From Variovorax sp. (lineage in GTDB: Bacteria > Pseudomonadota > Gammaproteobacteria > Burkholderiales > Burkholderiaceae_C), in NCBI GenBank assembly GCA_004210915.1, contig SEGS01000008.1, positions 1 through 64,000 on the forward strand: a DNA stretch of 64,000 bases, in the 5' to 3' direction. Of the stretch, positions 25,461 through 33,274 are shown one piece after another. The notes under the pieces are model-generated. The model ran no database searches and was not told the DNA's origin. It saw only the letters and a program-made list of their open reading frames with translations. The translations under genes and the position numbers were made by a program. The first letter of the stretch is position 1, and each line of letters opens with the position of its first letter.

Positions 25461-26737
25461 AGCATGCTCCTTGGCAGCCAGAGCGACACGGCCGGCCAGT
25501 AGGCGACCATGAGCGTCACGACGCAGATGGCGATCAACATCGGCCACAACTCCGACACGATGGCGCCGACCTTCACGCCGGAAACGCTGCTCACGGCGAA
25601 GAGCAGGATGCCCACCGGCGGTGTGACCAGGCCGATCATCGAGCACATCACCATCAGCATGCCGAACTGCACGGGATCCATACCGATCTGCGTCACGATG
25701 GGCATGAAGATGGGCACGGTCAGGATGATGACGGCCACACCCTCGAGGAACAGGCCGATGGCGATCAGCACGAAGATGATCAGCGCCGTGACTTGCCAGG
25801 GTTCCGTCGAGATCGACATGACCGCCTGGATCATCGCGTCCGGAATGCGCTTGTGCACGAGGAACCACGTCAGATAGCCGGCGGCCGCGATGATGAACAG
25901 CACGCGCACGCTGTGCTGGATCGCGTTCCACAGGATGGCCGGCAGATCGGCCACCTTGATCTCCTTGTAGACGAACAAACCCAGCACCAGGCAGTAGATC
26001 ACCGCGACCACGCCGCCCTCGGTCGGCGTGAACAGGCCGCTGATCAGGCCGCCGATGATGATGACAGGCGCCATCATCGGCAGCGCGGCACCGCGGAACG
26101 CGCTGCCCAGCTCGACCAGGCTGGCGCGGCGCTCGACCGGGTATTTGCGGCGCCTGGAAACGACCCAGACGGCCACCATCAGCGCCACGGTGAGCAGCAG
26201 CCCCGGCACGATGCCGGCGATGAACAGCTGCACCACCGAAACGCCGGTGAGCCCGCCGAAGATCACCATCGGCACGCTGGGCGGGAACACCGGGCCGATC
26301 GTGGCGGAAGCTGCCGTGACCGCGGCAGAGAACTTGGGCTCGAAGCCCGCGTCGTTCATCGCCTTGATCTCGACCTGGCCCATGCCGGCCGCATCGCCGA
26401 CCGCGGTGCCGGACATGCCCGAGAAGATCAGGCTGCCCACGACGTTGACCTGCGCCAGGCCGCCTGTGAAGTGGCCCACCAGCGCATGCGCGAAGCGGAA
26501 GATGCGGTCGGTGATGCCGCCGGTGTTCATCAGCGAGCCGGCAAGGATGAAGAAGGGAATGGCGAGCAGCGTGAAGCCCGACGACGCGGAGAACATCCGC
26601 TGCGCGATCATCGTCAGGGCCTGCGCTTCGCCCGCGAAGACGTAGGCGGAGATGGCCGTGACGCCGATCGCCACGGCCACCGGGACGCCAAACATGATGA
26701 GGGCCAAGAGCCCTCCCATGACCAGAAATGCTTGCAT
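25457..26737 (-). CDS. TRAP transporter large permease (DctM family)
   Basis: A 426-residue protein with about 12 hydrophobic helices. It has DctM-typical segments such as IPFFILAGSLMNTGGITDRIF, FSGMSGTAVGDAAGMGQVEI and FPPSVPMVIFGGLTGVSV. It is the transport channel of the TRAP system and overlaps dctQ by 4 bp. It starts 21 bp after the binding-protein gene stop. Confidence 0.94.
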   Translation of the reverse strand: MQAFLVMGGLLALIMFGVPVAVAIGVTAISAYVFAGEAQALTMIAQRMFSASSGFTLLAIPFFILAGSLMNTGGITDRIFRFAHALVGHFTGGLAQVNVVGSLIFSGMSGTAVGDAAGMGQVEIKAMNDAGFEPKFSAAVTAASATIGPVFPPSVPMVIFGGLTGVSVVQLFIAGIVPGLLLTVALMVAVWVVSRRRKYPVERRASLVELGSAFRGAALPMMAPVIIIGGLISGLFTPTEGGVVAVIYCLVLGLFVYKEIKVADLPAILWNAIQHSVRVLFIIAAAGYLTWFLVHKRIPDAMIQAVMSISTEPWQVTALIIFVLIAIGLFLEGVAVIILTVPIFMPIVTQIGMDPVQFGMLMVMCSMIGLVTPPVGILLFAVSSVSGVKVGAIVSELWPMLIAICVVTLMVAYWPAVSLWLPRSML

Positions 26738-26758
26738 GAATTTCTTTCCGGTCCTGCC

Positions 26759-27754
26759 TTACTTGGTGGCGAGCATGTCCATGAAGGTCTTCATGTTGTC
26801 CTTGCCCGCATAGGCGCCGACACGGTCGTAGGCCGGTTGCATGATGGCGCGGAACTTCGCGAGATCGGGCCGGGTGACGGCGACGCCGGCCGCTTCCATC
26901 TTCGAGATCTCGGCGGCTTCCTGTTCGGCCACGAGCTTGCGCATGAGGTCTCGCGCGAGCTTGCTTTCTTCGCGCAATACCGTCTGCTGTGCCGGCGTCA
27001 GTTTCTTCCAGCTCGATTGGCTGATGACGTGCGTCATGCTGTTGTAGACATGGCGGGTGATCGCCAGATGCTTCTGCACTTCGAACAGCTTGAAGTGATA
27101 GGTCACGCCGATCGGGTTCTCCTGCCCGTCGACCACGCCCTGGTTCAGCGCCGCCGCCAGTTCGGGGAATGCGATCTGGGTGGTGGAGGCGCCCGTGGCT
27201 TCCAGCGCCGCGATGATCTGCAGCTCTGGCGGTGTCCGCAGGCGCAGGCCCTTCATGTCTTGCGGGCTGTTGATCGGCCGCTTCGAATTCGTCGTGTTGC
27301 GAAAACCATATTCCCAAGTCGACAGCAGCACGAGGCCCTTCTTCTCGAGACGCGGGGCCACCCAGTCGTGGAAAGGGCCGTCGAGCACCCGATGCGCCTG
27401 GGCGTAGTCGGTGAACGCGTAGGGCGTCATGACGGTCGCGAAGGCCTTCTCGTACTTGTCGAGCGCGCCTTGGGTCGGCAGGTTCATGTCGATCACGCCG
27501 ACGGTGGTTTGCTCCAACTGGTCGGGTGGGGAGCCGAGCTGATTGGACGGGTACAGCTCGATGCGGACTTCGCCATTGGTGCGCGCCTCCACGTTCTTCT
27601 TGAGCTGCAGCGCGGCAGTGTGCGCGGGATGCGATTCGGCCGCGAAGTGCGCGAGCTTGAGCGTGGTGGCGGCTTGCGCCGAACCGAGTGCGGCAAAGCC
27701 GAGGATGGCCGCGATCGTGGCGCGGGCGAAGGTGCGGGAGGGCGTGAAAGGCAT
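26759..27754 (-). CDS. TRAP transporter solute-binding protein (DctP family)
   Basis: A 331-residue periplasmic protein. Its signal peptide ends near GSAQA (about residue 28); the mature sequence begins TTLKLAHFAAESHPAH. The carboxylate-binding Arg region of DctP proteins is recognisable as GLRLRTPPELQIIAAL, followed by IAFPELAAALNQGVVDGQENP. The ATG at 27754 has a GGAGACAC ribosome-binding site. The substrate is probably a monocarboxylate or keto acid processed by the ThDP enzyme and SDR of the operon. Confidence 0.92.
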   Translation of the reverse strand: MPFTPSRTFARATIAAILGFAALGSAQAATTLKLAHFAAESHPAHTAALQLKKNVEARTNGEVRIELYPSNQLGSPPDQLEQTTVGVIDMNLPTQGALDKYEKAFATVMTPYAFTDYAQAHRVLDGPFHDWVAPRLEKKGLVLLSTWEYGFRNTTNSKRPINSPQDMKGLRLRTPPELQIIAALEATGASTTQIAFPELAAALNQGVVDGQENPIGVTYHFKLFEVQKHLAITRHVYNSMTHVISQSSWKKLTPAQQTVLREESKLARDLMRKLVAEQEAAEISKMEAAGVAVTRPDLAKFRAIMQPAYDRVGAYAGKDNMKTFMDMLATK

Positions 27755-27801
27755 GGTGTGTCTCCTTGGGTAAACGGTCGGTATCGGAGCGGGAGGGGCG
27801 T

Positions 27802-28779
27802 TCAATCGATCGTGGCGCCCGAGCGCTGGACCAACGCGCCCCAGCGCTTGACTTCCTGCGCGACGAAAGGCTGGAACGCTTCGTGGCGGTCGCCGATCGG
27901 GTCGGCGCCCAGCTCTTTCAGCCGCGCCTGCACGGCCGGGTCGGCCACGGCCTGGGCGATGCTGGCCGAGAGCTTGGCCACCACCGGCGCGGGCGTGCCG
28001 GCGGGCGCGAACAGGCCGAACCACGAGCGCGCGTCCATTTGCGGGTAGCCCGCTTCGGTGAAGGTGGGCACCTCGGGCAGGTTGCTGCGGCGTGCCTGGC
28101 CCGTGACTGCCAGCGGTCGCAGCTTGCCGGCCTGCACCTGCGTCAGCACTTCGGGCAGGTTGGCAAACATCGCCTGCACCTGGCCGCCGATCAGGTCGGT
28201 TTGCGCCAGCGCGCCGCCTTTGTAGGGCACGTGCTGCATGCGCGTACCGATGAGCGTGTTGAACTGCTCGCCGGCCAGGTGCGCCGCAGTGCCCGTGCCG
28301 CCCGAGGCGAAGTTCACCTTGTCGCCCTGCGCCTTGGCGAAGGCCGCGAACTCGCCCGCGGTGCGCGCCGGCACGCTGGGGTTGACCACCATCAGCAGCG
28401 GCACCGATGCGAGGTTCGACAGCCCCGCGAAATCCTTCGTCAGGCTGTAGTCGAGCTTCTTGTAGAGCGTGGCATTGATCGCGTGGCTTGAGGTCGCCAT
28501 CAGGATCGTGTAGCCGTCGGGCGCCGCGCGGGCCACGGCCACCGCACCGATGTTGCCGCTGGCGCCGGCGCGGTTGTCCACCACCACCGGCTGGCCGAGC
28601 TGGTCGGACACCTTCTGGCCCACCACTCGCGCGATCACGTCGGTGGCACCGCCGGCCGCGAAGGGCACGATGATCCGGATCGGGCGCGACGGGAAGTCGC
28701 TCGCGTCCTGAGCGTGGACCGGCGCGAGCGCGCAGGCGCCGCACGCCGCCAGGGCCGAAGCCCGCAGCAGTCTGTTCAT
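27802..28779 (-). CDS. Tripartite tricarboxylate transporter (Bug/TctC) binding protein
   Basis: A 325-residue Bug-family periplasmic binding protein with a Sec signal peptide (cleavage about residue 23, VHAQ). The family motifs are FPSRPIRIIVPFAAGGATDVIAR, NRAGASGNIGA and HVPYKGGALAQTDLIGGQV. No TctA or TctB membrane genes are in the window, so this is an orphan binding protein beside a complete TRAP system. Orphan Bug proteins are very common in Burkholderiales. It may share another transporter or act in sensing. Confidence 0.92.
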   Translation of the reverse strand: MNRLLRASALAACGACALAPVHAQDASDFPSRPIRIIVPFAAGGATDVIARVVGQKVSDQLGQPVVVDNRAGASGNIGAVAVARAAPDGYTILMATSSHAINATLYKKLDYSLTKDFAGLSNLASVPLLMVVNPSVPARTAGEFAAFAKAQGDKVNFASGGTGTAAHLAGEQFNTLIGTRMQHVPYKGGALAQTDLIGGQVQAMFANLPEVLTQVQAGKLRPLAVTGQARRSNLPEVPTFTEAGYPQMDARSWFGLFAPAGTPAPVVAKLSASIAQAVADPAVQARLKELGADPIGDRHEAFQPFVAQEVKRWGALVQRSGATID

Positions 28780-28808
28780 GTCTTGTCTCCTTGTGGTCGA
28801 AAAAGTTT

Positions 28809-30494
28809 TCAGGCCGCGGCGCGCAGGGCCTTGTCGCGCAGCTCGCTGAGCGTGGCGCGCGGCGTCAATATCTCGGTCTCGATGGTCAGCTCGATCAGCG
28901 CTGCGCCGCCGGCGGCCAGCGCGCGCTGCAGCGCGGGCGCGAAGTCCTCGCTGCGCGCCACCCGCTCGGCCTGCAGGCCGAAGGACTGCGCGTACTGCAC
29001 GAAATCGGGGTTGCACAGGTCGGTACCGATCGGGCGGCCCGGGTAGTTGACTTCCTGGTGCATGCGGATCGTGCCGTACATGCCGTTGTTGAAGACGATG
29101 AAGACGATGGCCAGGCCGTGGCGCTTGACGGTCGCCAGCTCCTGCGAGGTCATCAAAAAGCAGCCGTCGCCCGCCAGGCAGATCACTTGCCGCGTAGGGT
29201 GCGTGAGCTTGGCCGCGATGGCCGCCGGCACGCCGTAGCCCATGGCGCCGCTGGTCGGCGCCAGCTGCGAGTGCGCGTGCGAGAACGGGTAGTAGCGGTG
29301 CGCCCATGCGCTGTAGTTGCCGGCGCCGTTGGTCAGGATCGCGTCGGGTGCGAGCGTGTCGCGCAGCACCTCGATCACGCGCGCCGGGTCGAGCACGGCT
29401 TCGCGCTTCGACGGCGTCACGTAGCGCTGATAGTTGCCGCGCAACTGGTCGAGCCAGCCGCGCCAGCGTGCGCCGTCGACGGGGGCCGATGCGGCGGCCG
29501 CTGTGGCGAACGGGTCCGGGTGGCTCAGCACTTTCAGCACCGGCTGGTAGACGCGCCCGAGCTCCTCGGCGCACGGCAGCACATGCACCAGGCGCTGACG
29601 CGGCACCGGCACTTCGAGCAGCGTGTAGCCGCTGGTCACGATCTCGCCCAGGCGGGTGCCCGCGGCGATCAGCAGGTCGGCCTCGCGTACGGCTTTCGCC
29701 AGCTCCGGGTTCACGCCGATGCCGACCTCGCCGACATACTGCGGATGGCGGTTGTCGAACAGGTCCTGCCGCCGGAAGGCGCATGCCACGGGCAGGCCGT
29801 TCTGCACGGCGAAGCGCTTGATGGCAGCGCGGCCGTCGGCACTCCAGCCCGGTCCGCCGAGCAGCAGCAACGGGCGCTGCGCGCGCGCCAGTTCTTCGCG
29901 CAGTTGCGCCATCGCAGCAGGGGCCGGCTGCGCTTCAGGCACCTCGACACGCGGCACCACGGTGGGAAAGGCGGAGTCCGTCAGCATGTCTTCGGGCAGC
30001 GCCAGCACCACCGGCCCGGGGCGGCCGGACATCGCGACCGCGTAGGCGCGCGCCATGAACTCGGGCACGCGCGCCACGTCGTCGATTTGCGCGACCCACT
30101 TGGCGAAGGTGCCGAACATGCGGCGGTAATCGATCTCCTGGAAGGCCTCGCGCTCGATCATGTCGCGCCCGACCTGGCCGATCAGCAGGATCATCGGCGT
30201 CGAATCCTGGAAGGCCGTCTGCACGCCGATGCTGGCGTTGGTGGCGCCGGGCCCGCGCGTCACCATGCAGATGCCGGGGCGGCCGGTGAGCTTGCCGTGC
30301 GCCTCGGCCATGAAGGCGGCGCCGCCCTCGTGCCGGCACACCACCACGCGCATTGCGTCCTGCTGGGCATAGAGCGCGTTCAGTACGTCGAGGTAGCTTT
30401 CGCCTGGCACGCAGAACACGGTGTCGGTGCCTTGCGCAAGCAGGGCATCGACGATCAGCTGACCGCCAGTGCGGAGTTTGGGGGAATCGTTCAT
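28809..30494 (-). CDS. Thiamine-diphosphate-dependent enzyme (acetolactate-synthase/decarboxylase-like)
   Basis: A 561-residue ThDP enzyme. The activating Glu lies in CRHEGGAAFMAEAHGKLTG (N-terminal PYR domain). A central FAD/nucleotide-like domain follows, and the C-terminal PP domain has GDGCFLMTSQEL with the NN end of the ThDP motif in VFNNGMYGT. Start MNDSPKLRTGGQ chosen over an ATG seven codons earlier. It resembles a catabolic 2-keto-acid decarboxylase or carboligase rather than biosynthetic IlvB, because no small subunit is adjacent and it sits in a transport/SDR operon. Exact substrate not predictable. Confidence 0.88.
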   Translation of the reverse strand: MNDSPKLRTGGQLIVDALLAQGTDTVFCVPGESYLDVLNALYAQQDAMRVVVCRHEGGAAFMAEAHGKLTGRPGICMVTRGPGATNASIGVQTAFQDSTPMILLIGQVGRDMIEREAFQEIDYRRMFGTFAKWVAQIDDVARVPEFMARAYAVAMSGRPGPVVLALPEDMLTDSAFPTVVPRVEVPEAQPAPAAMAQLREELARAQRPLLLLGGPGWSADGRAAIKRFAVQNGLPVACAFRRQDLFDNRHPQYVGEVGIGVNPELAKAVREADLLIAAGTRLGEIVTSGYTLLEVPVPRQRLVHVLPCAEELGRVYQPVLKVLSHPDPFATAAAASAPVDGARWRGWLDQLRGNYQRYVTPSKREAVLDPARVIEVLRDTLAPDAILTNGAGNYSAWAHRYYPFSHAHSQLAPTSGAMGYGVPAAIAAKLTHPTRQVICLAGDGCFLMTSQELATVKRHGLAIVFIVFNNGMYGTIRMHQEVNYPGRPIGTDLCNPDFVQYAQSFGLQAERVARSEDFAPALQRALAAGGAALIELTIETEILTPRATLSELRDKALRAAA

Positions 30495-30626
30495 CGCCAG
30501 CCATCGGGCCGCCATCGCGGCGGTGGAGTTGAGATGGCATTGACTCTAGGCAAGCGGGTGCCCGGAGCGTTAGGACGATTGGGTGTGCGTGTTGTACTTT
30601 TCCGCAGCCCCGACTAGGGGCTTACG

Positions 30627-31520
30627 CTAGGGCCGGGCCGTCAGGCGCACCGACCCGAAACGCTTCCTGAATTCGCCGGGCGGCAGTTGCGTGTGCTTCT
30701 TGAAGAAGCGGCTGAAGTAGGCGTGGTCCTCGAAATGGAGGTGGAACGCGATCTCGGCCACGCCCATGTCGGTGTTGCTCAGCAAGCGCTTGGCTTCCAG
30801 CACCAGCCGCTCTTGCACCAGCTGCCCGGCGGTCTTGCCGACCGTGCGCTTGACCGCGTCGTTGAGCTGCCGCTCGGTGACATACAGCGACTCGGCGTAG
30901 TCGCGCAAGGGGCCGAAATCGAGGTAGTGCTGATCGATCAGCAGCTTGAAGCGCTTGGTCAGCGAGTAGCTCTGCGGCGAGGCGTCGTCGCTGGTGCGCT
31001 CGGGGTACAGGCGGCGCAGGCGCGTCAGCAGCACCAGGAGGTAGGAGCGCACGATGTCCAGCCGCGCCTCGGCGCGGCCGAGCATTTCCTTTTCCATCTC
31101 CAGCAGCAGTGGCAGCAACTCGTCGTGCTGCGCCTGGCTCAGGTAGAGCACCGGCGCATCGGAGGCGATGTGGAAGAACGGGTACTGCGCGATCTCGTCG
31201 GAGCGCGGGAACATCTGCACGAAAAACTCGGTGCTGAAGTTGATGACGAAACCCTTGGGCTGCACCGTCGAGGCCCATGCATGCAGCTGGCCGGGTGACA
31301 CGAAGAACACTGCGTTCGCGCGCGCGTCGAAGCTCTCGAAATCCAGCAGGTGCGTGCCCGCCGCCTCGCTCATCCACAGGAGGTGGTAGTAGTTGTGCCG
31401 GTGCGGAAAGCCGCGCGGGATGTCCGGCCGATTTTCCAGCCGCACCAGATCGAAATAGAACGCACCTTCCTCGCCACTGAAGTCGGAACTGTCGAAGGTC
31501 GGGAAGTCGGGAGCGTCCAC
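30627..31520 (-). CDS. AraC-family transcriptional regulator
   Basis: A 297-residue regulator with an N-terminal cupin sensor domain (HRHNYYHLLWMSEAAGTHLLDF) and a C-terminal double helix-turn-helix (about 195-290; VTERQLNDAVKRTVGKTAGQLV and GVAEIAFHLHFEDHAYFSRFFKKH). It begins at a GTG (31520). It lies upstream of the ThDP gene in the same direction with about 130 bp between, and probably activates the ThDP/TRAP/SDR operon. The gap includes a direct repeat CTAGGG-N7-CTAGGG that overlaps its own stop. Confidence 0.92.
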   Translation of the reverse strand: MDAPDFPTFDSSDFSGEEGAFYFDLVRLENRPDIPRGFPHRHNYYHLLWMSEAAGTHLLDFESFDARANAVFFVSPGQLHAWASTVQPKGFVINFSTEFFVQMFPRSDEIAQYPFFHIASDAPVLYLSQAQHDELLPLLLEMEKEMLGRAEARLDIVRSYLLVLLTRLRRLYPERTSDDASPQSYSLTKRFKLLIDQHYLDFGPLRDYAESLYVTERQLNDAVKRTVGKTAGQLVQERLVLEAKRLLSNTDMGVAEIAFHLHFEDHAYFSRFFKKHTQLPPGEFRKRFGSVRLTARP

Positions 31521-31629
31521 GAGGGTGCGTGCAGGGGAGGTGAGAAGGGGGAAGCGGGCATTTTAGAAGTCCGGCTCTGGACCGCTCTGGCCCGGGACTA
31601 GCTCTAATTCAGGGTTTCCCCGCAGCTTG

Positions 31630-31670
31630 CATACCGTGCCCCACATACGCAATATGGCTGCGACGGTATG
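31630..31670 (+). promoter_or_regulatory. Compact structured 5' leader upstream of xdhA (candidate riboswitch)
   Basis: Base-pairing seen by eye: an 8-bp outer stem CATACCGT (31630-31637) with ACGGTATG (31663-31670); a 3-bp stem GCC/GGC (31638-31640 with 31656-31658) separated by an unpaired TGCG on the 3' side; a CCAC bulge; then ATA/TAT closing a CGCAA loop. A 10-nt direct repeat TATGGCTGCG (31653 and 31667) could allow alternative folds. The small two-bulge hairpin beside xanthine dehydrogenase suggests a xanthine-sensing (NMT1-like) RNA. I could not check a covariance model. Confidence 0.4.
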
Positions 31671-31732
31671 GCTGCGGCGCTGCCAGCCGGTAACTTCCGG
31701 CGTGGGTCGAATGCCTGTCGCCAGTCGTCGAC

Positions 31733-33274
31733 GTGAGCGGCGTGCATCCGACGCGCTCGGTGCTCGACTGGCTGCGCGAGGACGCACGGTGTACCGGCAC
31801 CAAGGAAGGCTGCAACGAAGGCGACTGCGGCGCCTGCACGGTGGTGATCGGCGAGCTCTCGGCCAGCGGCGAGGCGCTGGACCTGCAGACCGTCAACGCC
31901 TGCATCCAGTTCCTGCCCACGCTGCACGGCAAGGCGCTGTTCACCGTGGAAGACCTGAAGGGGCAGTGCGGCGCGCCGAAGCGCGATCCGGCGCTGCACG
32001 ACAAGCGCCCCGTTCACCCTTTGCACCCGGTGCAGCAGGCCATGGCCGATTGCCACGGTTCGCAATGCGGCTTCTGCACGCCGGGCTTCGTGATGTCGCT
32101 CTGGTCGACCTACGAACACCACCAGGCGCAGGGCACGCAGCCGACGCGCCAGCAGCTGGCCGACGACCTCTCGGGCAACCTGTGCCGCTGCACCGGCTAC
32201 CGGCCGATCATCGATGCGGGCCAGCGCATGTTCGACCTGCCGGCCGTGCGGCTCGACACCGCGCCGGTCGTGGCCGCGCTGCGCACGCTGCAGCGCGAGG
32301 GGAGCTTCGACTACGCCGCGCCGCTGGGTGCGCGCATCGACCACTTCCACGCGCCTCGCACGCTCGACCAATTGGCGGCGCTGCGCATGGAGAAGCCGGG
32401 CGCGCGCATCCTCGCCGGCTCGACCGATGTGGGCCTCTGGGTCAACAAGCAGTTCCGCGACCTCGGGGACATCCTTTTCGTGGGCGATGTCGCGGACATG
32501 AAGGCGGTCGAGGTGCGCGGTGATGCGGTAGACGGCGAGCTCTACATCGGCGCGGGCGCCTCGCTCGAGCGTGCCTTCGCCGCCCTGGTGGCGCGCGTGC
32601 CCAGCCTGGCCGATGTGTGGCTGCGCTTCGCCTCACCGCCGATCCGCCATGCCGGCACGATGGGCGGCAATGTCGCCAACGGCTCGCCGATCGGCGATTC
32701 GCCGCCGGTCCTGATGGCGCTCGATGCAGAGATCGAGTTGCGCCAGGGGGCGCGCGTGCGCCGCATGCCGCTGGCCGACTTCTATCTCGACTACATGAAG
32801 AACCAGCTGGAGTCCGGCGAGTTCGTTCAGGGCATTGCCGTGCCGCTGACTGCGATGCAGCGCCAGGTGCGGGCTTACAAGATCAGCAAGCGCTTCGACT
32901 GCGACATCTCCGCGCTGTGCGCGGGTTTCGCGATCGCGCTCGATGAGGGCGTCGTCACCGACGTGCGCCTGGCCTTCGGCGGCATGGCTGCGACCGTGCG
33001 CCGTGCCGCGCTGGCCGAAGCCGCGCTCGTGGGCAAGCCGTGGACGCAGGCCAGCGTGAACGCGGCGCGACAGGCGCTGGCGCAGGACTTCCAGCCGTTG
33101 TCGGACATGCGGGCTTCGGCCGGCTACCGCTTGCAGGTGGCGCAGAACCTGATCCAGCGGCTGTGGCTCGAAACCCGAACGCAAGACGCACTGCCGACTT
33201 CCGCCACCAGCGTCTGGAGCGTGATGCCGCATGCGGTCGGCGACGCTGCTATCCGCGAAGGAGCCCGCGCATGA
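31733..33274 (+). CDS. xdhA: Xanthine dehydrogenase small subunit (2Fe-2S and FAD domains), short N-terminus
   Basis: A 513-residue XdhA. The first 2Fe-2S cluster is CTGTKEGCNEGDCGAC, the second CGFCTPGF and CRCTGY. The FAD domain has RILAGSTDVGLWV and GGNVANGSPIGDSPP. The only usable in-frame start is GTG 31733, because a TAA lies at 31691. The protein therefore lacks about 15 residues (the first beta strand, usually of the form IRFYxRG) found in relatives. A CTG start at 31715 or an upstream frameshift are possible explanations. The gene overlaps xdhB by ATGA. It oxidises hypoxanthine and xanthine to urate with XdhB. Confidence 0.92.
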   Translation: MSGVHPTRSVLDWLREDARCTGTKEGCNEGDCGACTVVIGELSASGEALDLQTVNACIQFLPTLHGKALFTVEDLKGQCGAPKRDPALHDKRPVHPLHPVQQAMADCHGSQCGFCTPGFVMSLWSTYEHHQAQGTQPTRQQLADDLSGNLCRCTGYRPIIDAGQRMFDLPAVRLDTAPVVAALRTLQREGSFDYAAPLGARIDHFHAPRTLDQLAALRMEKPGARILAGSTDVGLWVNKQFRDLGDILFVGDVADMKAVEVRGDAVDGELYIGAGASLERAFAALVARVPSLADVWLRFASPPIRHAGTMGGNVANGSPIGDSPPVLMALDAEIELRQGARVRRMPLADFYLDYMKNQLESGEFVQGIAVPLTAMQRQVRAYKISKRFDCDISALCAGFAIALDEGVVTDVRLAFGGMAATVRRAALAEAALVGKPWTQASVNAARQALAQDFQPLSDMRASAGYRLQVAQNLIQRLWLETRTQDALPTSATSVWSVMPHAVGDAAIREGARA

